Shown piece by piece: positions 7,871 through 16,205 of a stretch of 53,296 nt of DNA (positions are counted from its first letter, which is position 1; every line of letters starts with the position of its first letter). The notes under the pieces were generated by a model, which did not search any database, was not told the DNA's origin, and saw nothing but the letters and a program-made list of their open reading frames with translations. Origin of the DNA: CAZQLE01 sp964593905 (GTDB lineage: Bacteria; Chloroflexota; Anaerolineae; Anaerolineales; Anaerolineaceae); assembly GCA_964593905.1 (NCBI GenBank), contig CAZQLE010000005.1, positions 1-53,296 on the forward strand. The letters are read 5' to 3'. Position numbers and translations under genes: made by a program.

Positions 7871-9235
7871 ATGGCAAATGAAAGAGTATTTGGCAAGGAA
7901 TTGTTGTTTCGCGCATTGCGACATGAGCAGGTTTCTTCGGTTCCCTGGGTGCCTTATGCCGGTGTGCATGCCGGAAAATTGAAGGGCTATTCAGGAGAGG
8001 AAATTCTCAAGGACGAAAAGAAGCTCCTGGAATCTTTGCTGGCGGTTAATGAGGTCTATGACCCTGATGGTCAACCGGTTGTGTTTGATCTTCAGATTGA
8101 GGCGGAAATTCTGGGTTGTGAGTTGATCTGGACGGGTAATGGCCCACCGTTGATTGCTTCTCACCCGATGGCAGGCTCAATGGATATCCCCACGCGGATG
8201 CCGCTGAAAGAAGACGGCCGTTTGCCGATGATTTTGAGCGTGATGCGCCAGATGAAAACCGCCGTGGGCGATAAAACTGCGCTCTATGGCCTGATTACGG
8301 GTCCGATGACCCTGGCATCGCATTTGCGCGGCACCGAAATTTTTATGGATATGATGCGCCGCCCGGAACATTTTAAGAATATCGTGACTTATGTGCGTGA
8401 TATTGCCAAAGTGATGGTGGATTATTATCTTGAAGCCGGGATGGATGTGATTGCGATCGTTGATCCGCTGATTTCACAAATCTCTCCCAAGCATTTTGCG
8501 CAAATGATGAGCGAACCGTATCAGTATCTGTTTGATTATATTCGTGAGAAGGGCGCGTTCTCCTCTTTGTTTGTCTGTGGTGATGCGACGAAGAATATCG
8601 AAGTGATGTGCCAGACGGGTCCCGATTCGATCGCCGTGGATGAAAATCTTAACATGATCACCACGAAACAGATTACCGACCGCTATAACATCACCCTGGG
8701 TGGCAACATTCCTTTGACAACCAAAATGTTGCTGGGAAACCAGCAGGATAACATGAAATTTGTTGTGGATTTCCTTGACAGTGTGGACCACCATAACCTG
8801 ATTCTGGCGCCCGGTTGCGATATGCCTTATGACACTCCGATCGAAAATACGGTGGGTTGTTTACAGGCCGTGCGTGACCCTGAAAAAACGAAAAAAATGT
8901 TGGCGAATTATTCTGCTCCCCAGCTTGATCTGGATGCAGTGGTGATTCCCGATTACAAGAATTTACCCCGGCCACTGGTTGAGGTCTTCACGCTGGATTC
9001 TGCCACCTGCGCTGCCTGCACCTATATGCTGGGGGCGGTGATGGATGCCTCGACCGATTTTGGCCCGAAAATTGATGTGGTGGAATACAAATTTACCGAG
9101 CTTGAGAATGTGGCGCGGGTTGTGAAAATGGGCGTTGCCAACCTGCCTTCTGTTTACATCAATGGTGAGCTGAAATACTCTTCATTGATCCCGAACCGGC
9201 AGGAACTGGTTGATGAAATTAACAGGGCATTCTAA
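7871..9235 (+). CDS. UroD-type methyltransferase (MtaA/MtbA-like) fused to a thioredoxin-like domain
   Basis: Probable second methyltransferase, taking the methyl group from methylated corrinoid protein to a final acceptor (a folate in bacteria without coenzyme M). Residues about 5-345 match the uroporphyrinogen-decarboxylase/MtbA fold, with LITGPMTLAS, VCGDATKNIE and APGCDMPYDTPIENT. In MtaA/MtbA the zinc ligands are H-x-C and a later C. Here C236 and C316 are present, but the first position is F234 rather than His, so zinc binding may be altered. Residues about 368-454 add a thioredoxin/glutaredoxin-like domain with C380-A-A-C383 and ANLPSVYINGELKY (cis-Pro-like segment). The 454-residue length exceeds plain MtbA by about a domain. 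A strong GAGGAGA site precedes the ATG. The acceptor is unproven. Confidence 0.82.
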   Translation: MANERVFGKELLFRALRHEQVSSVPWVPYAGVHAGKLKGYSGEEILKDEKKLLESLLAVNEVYDPDGQPVVFDLQIEAEILGCELIWTGNGPPLIASHPMAGSMDIPTRMPLKEDGRLPMILSVMRQMKTAVGDKTALYGLITGPMTLASHLRGTEIFMDMMRRPEHFKNIVTYVRDIAKVMVDYYLEAGMDVIAIVDPLISQISPKHFAQMMSEPYQYLFDYIREKGAFSSLFVCGDATKNIEVMCQTGPDSIAVDENLNMITTKQITDRYNITLGGNIPLTTKMLLGNQQDNMKFVVDFLDSVDHHNLILAPGCDMPYDTPIENTVGCLQAVRDPEKTKKMLANYSAPQLDLDAVVIPDYKNLPRPLVEVFTLDSATCAACTYMLGAVMDASTDFGPKIDVVEYKFTELENVARVVKMGVANLPSVYINGELKYSSLIPNRQELVDEINRAF

Positions 9236-9257
9236 ACAATAGGATGATTATTTCAAA

Positions 9258-10340
9258 ATGAAGTTACACCTGGTGGGCGGCTTTCTTGGCAGCGGTAAGA
9301 CAACGGCAATCATTGCCGCTGCCAGGTTGTTGATGGCGCAGAAGAAAAAGGTCGGGGTAATTACCAATGACCAGGGAAAATACCTGGTCGACACCTCTTT
9401 CTTTCGCCTCAGCGATGTGCCGGTGGTGGAAGTTACCGGCGGGTGTTTTTGCTGTAACTATGATGATCTGGAAGATCGCCTTGATCAACTGTGCGAAAGA
9501 CTTCAACCCGATGTAATCTTCGCTGAATCTGTTGGATCGTGTGGCGATCTGGTTGCAACGGTGATCAAACCACTGATCGAGTTCGCGGGCAAAAATGTGC
9601 AGCCGGCCAGTTTTTCGGTGTTCACCGATAGCCGGCTGTTACAAATTCGCCTGGATGGTGAAGAACTGCCCTTCAGCGAGAACGTGAATTATCTTTTTGA
9701 CAAGCAGATCGAAGAGGCCGGCATTCTGGTGATTAATAAATCGGATCTGCTCACCGAAGAAGAGGCGCACCAACTCCTTGCAAAGGCCCACCTGCAATAC
9801 CCCGACAAGGTGATTAAACTTCAAGATTCAACCAACCCAGACCAGGTGCAGACGTGGGTATCGTGGATTGAAGAGGGTGGTTTAACCCTGCCCGAGACGG
9901 CGCTGGAGATGGACTATCAGCGTTATGGCGACGGCGAAGCACAACTGGCCTGGCTGGATGAAAAGATTTTTTTGACTGTTCCTGATGGCAGGGGCGGCGA
10001 GGTGGTGCGTCATTTGATCGCCGGGATTCTCGCTGAAATAAACCGCCTGGCGGCCCCGATTGGACATTTGAAGTTCATTGCCGAGGGGAATGGGGTGGAA
10101 TGTAAAGCCAGCATCACCACGTTGCAGGTTCCAGATTTGGAAAAGGTCATACCGCAATTTCAGGGAACAAAGATTTCATTGCTGGTGAACGGACGGGTTG
10201 AAATGGACGCTCAAAAATTGAGCGATCTGGTTCATAAGGTTGTTGCAATGGGCTGTGCAGAAATGAAGGCTGAATGGTTGGAGAGTGATGTAAGTTACTT
10301 TCACCCGGGTTTTCCCACTCCAACCCACCGGATCCGTTAA
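9258..10340 (+). CDS. CobW/COG0523-family GTPase, probable metallochaperone
   Basis: G3E-family GTPase that likely delivers a metal ion to a partner. The 360-residue protein has the P-loop GGFLGSGKTT near its N-terminus (K14), the family metal-binding motif GGCFCC (C63-x-C65-C66), and NKSD as the guanine-specificity motif. The C-terminal part is long and does not show an obvious His-rich tail. The gene starts 22 bp after the UroD-type gene and is followed by a GntR regulator, so it belongs to that operon. A role in loading zinc onto the UroD-type enzyme, or in supplying cobalt or corrinoid to the methyltransferase system, is plausible but not shown by the sequence. Confidence 0.85.
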   Translation: MKLHLVGGFLGSGKTTAIIAAARLLMAQKKKVGVITNDQGKYLVDTSFFRLSDVPVVEVTGGCFCCNYDDLEDRLDQLCERLQPDVIFAESVGSCGDLVATVIKPLIEFAGKNVQPASFSVFTDSRLLQIRLDGEELPFSENVNYLFDKQIEEAGILVINKSDLLTEEEAHQLLAKAHLQYPDKVIKLQDSTNPDQVQTWVSWIEEGGLTLPETALEMDYQRYGDGEAQLAWLDEKIFLTVPDGRGGEVVRHLIAGILAEINRLAAPIGHLKFIAEGNGVECKASITTLQVPDLEKVIPQFQGTKISLLVNGRVEMDAQKLSDLVHKVVAMGCAEMKAEWLESDVSYFHPGFPTPTHRIR

Positions 10341-10373
10341 TGCCACACAACATTCTTTCTGGGGTGCATTTTT

Positions 10374-11111
10374 ATGAGTGAGCATATCCAACGCGTCCAA
10401 CCTGTTGCAGATCAGGTGTTGAGTATTATCCGGCAGCGCATACGCGACCGGGTCTATGGGCCCGATGATCGTATGCCTGCCGAGAGCGAGCTCGCGTTGG
10501 AAATGGGCGTAAGCAGAGCTACCATTCGGTCTGCAATGGCTGCCCTGGCCGCTGAGAAAATTGTCGTAAGACGCCAGGGAGACGGGACGTACATCAATCG
10601 CCGGTTTTTAGAGACCAGTACCCATTTTGGGGCGATCAGTGAGTTTACCAGCATGATCCGTTCCAGTGGTAGTGTCCCTTCGATTAAAGCGATCAACACT
10701 TTTTCGCGCCCTGCGGTTCAGGCCGAACTGGATTCGTTGGAGCTTCAGCCTGGCAGTAATGTGGTTGTGTTGGTTCGTCTGTTTCTGGCAGATAATCAAC
10801 CTGCAATTTATTCGATGGATTCGGTCCCTGAAGCGCAGATGTGTCAGAAGTTGTCGCTGACTGATATTGAAGAACCGCTGCCCAACTTTTTTAGGCGATT
10901 TTGCAGCCAGGAATTCACCTATGGCATTTCTTCACTTTCAGCTCAAAACCCGCCCCCAGAAGTTGTGGAAGCTTTTTGTTTGCCTCCAAACGCTCCTGTT
11001 TTGCGCATGTGTGAGGTGTTCTTTAATGCCCATGATCACCCGCTGGTCTATGCGGTTAATTATTTTAACGAATCAGTCTTTCAATTACGGGTAGCCCGGT
11101 CTTTTGATTAA
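10374..11111 (+). CDS. GntR-family regulator 2, HutC/UTRA subfamily
   Basis: A second GntR regulator, 245 residues. Residues about 10-75 are the winged helix (MPAESELALEMGVSRATIRS, then AMAALAAEKIVVRRQGDGTY), followed by a UTRA-type effector domain with LQPGSNVVVLVRLFLADNQP. It is diverged from the regulator at 4561 and so may sense a different ligand. It ends the UroD-CobW operon and lies just before the riboswitch-led transporter operon, so it could control either. A GGGGTG ribosome site precedes the ATG. Its stop codon lies inside a small AT-rich palindrome, GATTAA-aaaa-TTAATC (11106-11121). Confidence 0.86.
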   Translation: MSEHIQRVQPVADQVLSIIRQRIRDRVYGPDDRMPAESELALEMGVSRATIRSAMAALAAEKIVVRRQGDGTYINRRFLETSTHFGAISEFTSMIRSSGSVPSIKAINTFSRPAVQAELDSLELQPGSNVVVLVRLFLADNQPAIYSMDSVPEAQMCQKLSLTDIEEPLPNFFRRFCSQEFTYGISSLSAQNPPPEVVEAFCLPPNAPVLRMCEVFFNAHDHPLVYAVNYFNESVFQLRVARSFD

Positions 11112-11507
11112 AAAATTAATCGTAGCTGCTCAACCTTTAAAGTTAAATCAGCATTTGAGCTTTGCGTAAAATTTTATACGATCGTTTAAGGTAATGCACG
11201 CAATGATCCCCCGGGCTCGAACCGGGGTTAATGGCGAAGCCGGTGAGAGTCCGGCGCTGTCCCGCAACTGTAACCAGTGGGGGGAAAATCAACTGGGAGC
11301 CAGGCCGACCGTCATTGCGATCCAGGTTTGTCATGCCCTTCGAGCGAAAGAGGCGATGGATAGTTCTTTTATTCCATCTGCTTGCTGTTTAAGAGCAGAC
11401 TTCAACCAAACGGAGGTGCATTATAAGGCAACCACCTTTCTGAAAACCCAGCCCAATCAATCGAGAAAAATTTCACATTTCATGGACAAGCAAGTTAGGA
11501 GGAGTAA
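11112..11507 (+). other. Leader region carrying the cobalamin riboswitch
   Basis: This non-coding leader contains a possible weak promoter (TTGAGC 11155-11160, 16 bp, TACGAT 11177-11182), the cobalamin riboswitch (11199-11319), and a small hairpin with TCTGCT/AGCAGA arms (11377-11382 with 11394-11399). No T-rich terminator follows the aptamer. Control may therefore act on translation of the transporter gene, whose AGGAGGAG site lies at the end of this region. Confidence 0.5.
11199..11319 (+). ncRNA. Cobalamin riboswitch (compact form)
   Basis: Conserved cobalamin-aptamer sequence is evident: GCCGGTGAGAGTCCGGC, then GCTGTCCCGCAACTGTAA, and a B12-box-like GGGAGCCAGGCCGACC. The closing P1 stem is an 8-bp perfect match, CGCAATGA (11199-11206) with TCATTGCG (11312-11319). 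Inner stems include CCCCGG/CCGGGG (11209-11214 with 11222-11227) and CCAGT/ACTGG (11274-11278 with 11292-11296). It lies about 190 nt upstream of the BMP-type transporter and so ties that operon to cellular corrinoid level. Such elements normally reduce expression when cobalamin is abundant. The short length suggests a compact class rather than the long btuB type. Confidence 0.9.
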
Positions 11508-12527
11508 ATGAAATCCCTTCGTCTGACAGTATTTTGTCTAATGATCATGGTTTCAATGTTGTTGACATCTTGCGCACCGGCAGCCACACCCGCGCCTGCT
11601 GCCCCTGCAGAAGAACCGGCAGCCGCGAGTGGAGAGACTCTGGCTGTGATCTTGACCGGCCCGCACAAGGATTATTCCTGGAATGAGGCTGCCTACAATG
11701 CGGCGAAAGCATTGGAAGCCAAAGGCGTAAAAATTGCCATTTCCGAGAGTGTTGCCGAAGGAAACGTGGAAAATGTTCTTCGCCAATACGCAGCGGATGG
11801 CTATAAGATGGTTCTGGCCCATTCCTTTGGGTATCAGGATGCCGTATTCAAGGTGGCTGCTGAAACCCCCAACACCTACTATTCTTGGGCGGGTGGTATT
11901 CAGAAAATGGGCACCAATGTCGGCGATTATGATCAGCCCTTCTACCAGGCGGTATATCCCATTGGCATTATTGCCGGGAAAGTTTCCAAAACCGGTAAGC
12001 TGGGTGCGATTTATGGCTTTGATATCCCGGTATGCCACGCCATGGGCGAGGCATTGCTGGCCGGCGCAAAAACCGTCAACCCGGATGCGCAGTTGATTGT
12101 TACCGCAGTGGGTGATTGGATTGACGTCTCCAAGGCAAAAGCTGCCGCACTCGCGCAGGCCGATGCGGGCGTCGATTTCTGGATTGAATGCGGTGAAGGC
12201 CCTGCCCTGGGCACCATTAAAGCTGCCGAGGAAAAAGGCGGTTTTGTGACAGGTTATGTGGGTGATATGACCGAAGCAGGCCCCACGGTCGTCTTGACCA
12301 ATGTGATCTGGAATATGGAACCCCTGATCCAGAAGATGATGGATGATGTGCGCGAAGGGAAGTTTAACGCCCCCTGGTATGCCTATGGTGTTAAAGAGGG
12401 TGCAATGCTCTTCTCGGTCAACCCTGGTCTGAAGGACAAGATTCCTGCGGACGCCCTGGCTGCTGCAGAAAAAGCTTTGCAAGATATTAAAGATGGAAAA
12501 ATTACAGTCGAGTACGTTCCCGAATAG
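11508..12527 (+). CDS. BMP-family ABC transporter substrate-binding lipoprotein 1
   Basis: Periplasm-side binding protein of the BmpA/PnrA (basic membrane protein) family, whose studied members bind nucleosides or purine-like ligands. The 339-residue protein starts with a lipoprotein signal peptide (lipobox LLTSC) and an Ala/Pro-rich linker. The family core follows, with SWNEAAYNAAKALEAKG, NPDAQLIVTAVGDWIDVSKA and DAGVDFWIECGEGPA. A strong AGGAGGAG site precedes the ATG at 11508. It heads an operon with a double ATPase and two permeases. The cobalamin riboswitch upstream makes a corrinoid or a corrinoid-base ligand an alternative to a purine-type ligand. Confidence 0.9.
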   Translation: MKSLRLTVFCLMIMVSMLLTSCAPAATPAPAAPAEEPAAASGETLAVILTGPHKDYSWNEAAYNAAKALEAKGVKIAISESVAEGNVENVLRQYAADGYKMVLAHSFGYQDAVFKVAAETPNTYYSWAGGIQKMGTNVGDYDQPFYQAVYPIGIIAGKVSKTGKLGAIYGFDIPVCHAMGEALLAGAKTVNPDAQLIVTAVGDWIDVSKAKAAALAQADAGVDFWIECGEGPALGTIKAAEEKGGFVTGYVGDMTEAGPTVVLTNVIWNMEPLIQKMMDDVREGKFNAPWYAYGVKEGAMLFSVNPGLKDKIPADALAAAEKALQDIKDGKITVEYVPE

Positions 12528-12543
12528 ATTCTGATCTGATGTG

Positions 12544-12574
12544 TCTGGGGTGGTCATTTAATGGCCACCCCAGA
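12544..12574 (+). promoter_or_regulatory. Hairpin enclosing the start codon of the transporter ATPase
   Basis: A 12-bp stem (12544-12555 with 12563-12574, one G-T pair) has a 7-nt loop. The ATG at 12561-12563 lies at the loop and stem junction, and the only Shine-Dalgarno-like stretch (GGGGTGG) is within the stem. It may lower translation of the ATPase relative to the abundant binding protein. Confidence 0.55.
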
Positions 12575-14138
12575 ATCAAAGGCGGCTCAATTGAACGAGA
12601 AACCCCAACTGGTAGTGCAAATGCGTGATATTTGGAAGCGTTTTCCCGGGCTGGTGGCGAATGCCGGGGTGGATTTTGACCTGATTGAAGGCGAGATCCA
12701 TACTTTACTGGGGGAAAATGGCGCCGGTAAAACGACATTGATGAATATTTTATACGGTTTGGATGAACCAGATCATGGCGAAATTTTCTTGAAAGGGTCC
12801 AAAGTTCACTTTAAATCTGCACGTGATGCAATTGCACATGGTCTGGGTATGGTGCACCAACATTTTATGCTTGTACAGCGTTTTACGGTTGCCGAAAACA
12901 TCACCCTGGGAATGTCATCGCCTCGCGAACCACTTTTGGAAGACCCCAGAGCAATTTATGATCGGTTAATCGAAATATCAGATCGTTATGGGTTGCAAAT
13001 TAATCCGGCGGCAGAGATCTGGACCCTTTCTGTGGGTGAACAACAGCGCGTGGAGATTCTGAAAGCCCTTTACCACGGCGCAGATGTTCTGATTCTGGAT
13101 GAACCGACCGCGGTTCTTACACCGCAGGAAGTGGATCATTTGCTTGAGATCCTCCGCCGGTTGGCCAGAGAAAATAAGTCCATTGTTTTTATTACCCATA
13201 AGTTAAATGAAGTAATGGCGGTCAGTGACCGGATTACGGTCTTGCGGGATGGAAAATTTGTAAACACCGTCAACGCCAGCGAAACGAGCAGTCAGGAACT
13301 GGCCTGTATGATGGTGGGCCGCGAGGTTTTATTAAGAATTGACAAAAAACCCGCGGTTCCGGCTGAGGTGCGCATGTGGGTGGAAGATCTTTGCGCCTCT
13401 AATGACAGCGGCTTCAGCGCCTTGTGTAATGTCAACCTGGAAGTTCGCAGCGGTGAGATATTGGGGATTGCCGGGGTGGCCGGAAACGGGCAGACCGAGC
13501 TTGAAGAAGTGATTGCCGGTTTACGAAAATGTAGCCATGGAAAAGTAAAAATTTGTGGAAAAGAAGTACAGAATTGCCACCCGGATCAAATTGGAAAATT
13601 GGGGCTGGCTCATATCCCCTCTGACCGGTATAAGATGGCAATGTTGACTGATTTTACCGTGGCAGAAAACCTGGTGCTGCAACGAATTGCAGATGAACCG
13701 TTTTCTCGTAAGGGATGGATTGATTGGAATTGTGTGCGTTCTGAAGCTCAACGGCTGACCAGCGAGTTTGATGTGCGCACCCCGTCTGTGAATACTCCGG
13801 CCGGCAAGCTTTCGGGCGGGAATGCTCAGAAAATGGTGCTGGCCCGTGAACTCGCGCGCAACCCGCGTGTGTTGATTGCTGCCCAGCCTACCCGTGGGTT
13901 GGATGTGAGTGCAATTGAATATGTTCACCGCCGCCTGTTGGAATTTCGGGATGCGGGTCTGGCAATTCTATTGATTTCAACCGAATTGTATGAGATTTTT
14001 TCCCTCAGCGATCGTATCGCCGTAATGTACGGAGGCAGGATTATGGGGGTGCTTAATGCTGCTGACACCAACCAGAATGAAGTTGGCTTATTGATGGCCG
14101 GGGTGAAGGAGATGGAATGTTGCGCGGAGAAATCTTAA
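12561..14138 (+). CDS. BMP-type ABC transporter ATPase 1 (two ABC domains)
   Basis: Energises import by the BMP-type transporter. The 525-residue protein holds two ABC domains, as in NupO/YufO-type ATPases. Domain 1 has Walker A GENGAGKTT, signature LSVGEQQRVEIL and Walker B LILDEPTAVLT. Domain 2 has a degenerate Walker A, GVAGNGQTELEE, with no Lys, but keeps signature LSGGNAQKMVLARELAR; this asymmetry is usual for the family. The start codon lies in a hairpin. The last codons overlap the first permease gene by 22 bp. Confidence 0.93.
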   Translation: MATPESKAAQLNEKPQLVVQMRDIWKRFPGLVANAGVDFDLIEGEIHTLLGENGAGKTTLMNILYGLDEPDHGEIFLKGSKVHFKSARDAIAHGLGMVHQHFMLVQRFTVAENITLGMSSPREPLLEDPRAIYDRLIEISDRYGLQINPAAEIWTLSVGEQQRVEILKALYHGADVLILDEPTAVLTPQEVDHLLEILRRLARENKSIVFITHKLNEVMAVSDRITVLRDGKFVNTVNASETSSQELACMMVGREVLLRIDKKPAVPAEVRMWVEDLCASNDSGFSALCNVNLEVRSGEILGIAGVAGNGQTELEEVIAGLRKCSHGKVKICGKEVQNCHPDQIGKLGLAHIPSDRYKMAMLTDFTVAENLVLQRIADEPFSRKGWIDWNCVRSEAQRLTSEFDVRTPSVNTPAGKLSGGNAQKMVLARELARNPRVLIAAQPTRGLDVSAIEYVHRRLLEFRDAGLAILLISTELYEIFSLSDRIAVMYGGRIMGVLNAADTNQNEVGLLMAGVKEMECCAEKS

Positions 14139-15214
14139 GCAAACCCGTTAAAGAAACGGTCTGGAAAAATAAAGTGCACTGGCGTTCGCTCCTGTTTACA
14201 CTGGGCGGGCCTGTTATTGGCATCCTGCTGGGTCTGGTGATCGGCGGCATATTAATCTTAATTGCAAAAGCAGACCCGATTGGCGCCTATGCCGAGCTGT
14301 TTAAAGGCGCCTTTGGTGGCCTGCGACAGATATCTGACACCCTCATCCAGGCCTGTCCGATCATGATCATTGGGCTTGGAATGAGCGCTGCCTTTCGTGC
14401 CCGGGTTTGGAACATTGGCGCTGAAGGTCAATACTACATGGGGGCGTTACTGGGCGGGATTGTGGCGCTGTACCTGCCTCCTTACCTTCCCAGGCCGGTT
14501 TTGCTGGTGGTGATGCTGCTGGCGGGTGTGGCGGGCGGCATGTTGTGGGGGTTGGTTCCGGCAGTGTTCAAGATTAAAAAAGGGATCAACGAAATTATCT
14601 CCACCCTGATGTTAAATTACATTGCAATTCTGCTGATGCAATATCTGGTGCGCGGGCCGTTGCAAGACCCAAGCGGTTATTTGCCCAACAGCGCCCAGTT
14701 TTCACCGGTTACCCTGCTGCCCACCCTTTTCGGCTCCCGCATTCATCTCGGGGTTGCGATCTCATTCCTGTTGGCGCCGGTTGTATATTCTCTGCTCTGG
14801 AAAACGCCGTTCGGCTTTCAATTGCGCGCGGTTGGATCGCGGGCATCGGTGGCGCGGTATGCAGGGGCCAGAGTGGAAAAGATCATTACATTTGTGATGG
14901 TATTCTCAGGCGGTCTGGCGGGTCTGGCCGGTATTATCCAGGTGGCCAGCACCTATACCCGGCTGCGGGCCGCAATTTCCATCAATTATGGGTTCAACGG
15001 TGTTCTTGTGGCGCTGCTGGGTAGAATGAACCCGTTTGGGGTTGTTCTGGCTTCGATATTCTTTGCTGCTTTGACCGTTGGCGCGCAATCTATGCATGTT
15101 GTTTATCAACTACCGGTAGACCTGGCGAGTGCAATTCAAGCAATTATTGTGCTCTCGGTTCTGGCGGTGGATTCAATGGTTCGCAGGAGGTTCCCAGAAT
15201 GGACTGGAGCCTGA
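14117..15214 (+). CDS. BMP-type ABC transporter permease 1a (YufP/NupP-like)
   Basis: First membrane subunit of the BMP-type importer, 365 residues with about 8-10 hydrophobic segments. It shows family landmarks such as AAFRARVWNIGAEGQYYMGA, FKIKKGINEIISTLMLNYIA, and LWKTPFGFQLRAVGS. The gene overlaps the ATPase gene by 22 bp and has an AAGGAGATG site before the ATG. It overlaps the second permease by 16 bp, so the three genes are tightly coupled. Confidence 0.92.
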   Translation: MLRGEILSKPVKETVWKNKVHWRSLLFTLGGPVIGILLGLVIGGILILIAKADPIGAYAELFKGAFGGLRQISDTLIQACPIMIIGLGMSAAFRARVWNIGAEGQYYMGALLGGIVALYLPPYLPRPVLLVVMLLAGVAGGMLWGLVPAVFKIKKGINEIISTLMLNYIAILLMQYLVRGPLQDPSGYLPNSAQFSPVTLLPTLFGSRIHLGVAISFLLAPVVYSLLWKTPFGFQLRAVGSRASVARYAGARVEKIITFVMVFSGGLAGLAGIIQVASTYTRLRAAISINYGFNGVLVALLGRMNPFGVVLASIFFAALTVGAQSMHVVYQLPVDLASAIQAIIVLSVLAVDSMVRRRFPEWTGA

Positions 15215-16185
15215 TTCTTAATCAGTCTTTCTTAATATCGATGTTGACCACTTCGGTCGTTCTGGCGGTTCCAATCTTGATCGCTGTGCTGGGCGAGATC
15301 ATCACCGAATGCTCTGGCACAATGAATCTGGGCTTGGAAGGGATCATGGCCGTCGGTGCAGCCTCGGGGTTTATGGCCAGTTACTATATTCAAAACCAGG
15401 GGGGCCCCCTGGTGGCGTGGAGCCCCTGGCTGGGTTTGTTGACCGGCCTGCTGGTTGGAATTCTGATGGGGTTGTTGATGGGTTTTCTGGTCATCCGCTT
15501 GAAAGCCGATCAGGTGATCAGTGGGATCACGCTGGTGGTGTTTGGGCTGGGTCTTTCCAATTACCTTTACCGCCAGGCGTTTACGACCCTTTCAGAACGG
15601 CTGCAAACGTTCAATCCGATCCACATTCCCGGTGTGAGTGATATTCCCATTCTGGGTGATCTGCTGTTCAAGTTTGACCCGACTGTGTATCTGGCGATTT
15701 TTCTGGTGATTGTTGCCTGGTTTTTCCTGTATCGAACCACCTGGGGCCAGAAGATCCGCGCTGTTGGTGAGAACCCTGCTGCGGCCGAAACTTCGGGCAT
15801 TAGCGTAAACAAGACCCGTTATGCAGCCTTGATCATCGGCACTGCGCTGGTGGGCCTGGCGGGCGCCGTATTAACTGTGGCGCAACTGGGTTTGTTTGTT
15901 GAAAACGTGACTGCGGGCAAGGGGTGGATTGCGGTTGCCCTGGTCATTTTTGCCAGATGGCGCAGCCCAAAACTGGCGCTGATTGGTTCGTTGTTGTTTG
16001 GCCTGGCCGATTCGATCCAATATCGCATTCAGGCGTTGTTGCAAATTTCGCTGGGCGCACAGACGATTCCCTATGAATTTTTGCTGATGCTGCCCTATAT
16101 TCTCACGATCGTTGTTCTTTTTACCCGTTCAAACAAGATCAGCGCACCGGCAGCTCTGGGTGAGTCTTATAGCCGCACCCGTTAG
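15199..16185 (+). CDS. BMP-type ABC transporter permease 1b (YufQ/NupQ-like)
   Basis: Second membrane subunit, 328 residues, strongly hydrophobic. The N-terminal part has GEIITECSGTMNLGLEGIMA, the family hallmark, followed later by GQKIRAVGENPAAAETSGI and GKGWIAVALVIFARW. AGGAGG precedes the ATG at 15199. It is followed after 20 bp by the amidohydrolase gene, which suggests that transport and ring processing are expressed together. Confidence 0.92.
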   Translation: MDWSLILNQSFLISMLTTSVVLAVPILIAVLGEIITECSGTMNLGLEGIMAVGAASGFMASYYIQNQGGPLVAWSPWLGLLTGLLVGILMGLLMGFLVIRLKADQVISGITLVVFGLGLSNYLYRQAFTTLSERLQTFNPIHIPGVSDIPILGDLLFKFDPTVYLAIFLVIVAWFFLYRTTWGQKIRAVGENPAAAETSGISVNKTRYAALIIGTALVGLAGAVLTVAQLGLFVENVTAGKGWIAVALVIFARWRSPKLALIGSLLFGLADSIQYRIQALLQISLGAQTIPYEFLLMLPYILTIVVLFTRSNKISAPAALGESYSRTR

Positions 16186-16205
16186 GCGGCCGGGGAGGAT
16201 AGGTC

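Noticed and set aside
11209..11227. Sequence resembling a tRNA T-arm (GGCTCGAACC)
   Set aside because: It forms the 6-bp stem of the riboswitch, and no acceptor stem or anticodon arm is nearby.
11194..11511. 105-codon ORF in the transporter leader
   Set aside because: It runs through the cobalamin riboswitch and has no ribosome site or family resemblance.
11553..12557. 334-codon ORF on the minus strand opposite the BMP lipoprotein gene
   Set aside because: It mirrors a gene with a clear signal peptide, ribosome site and family match, and its own translation has no recognisable domain.
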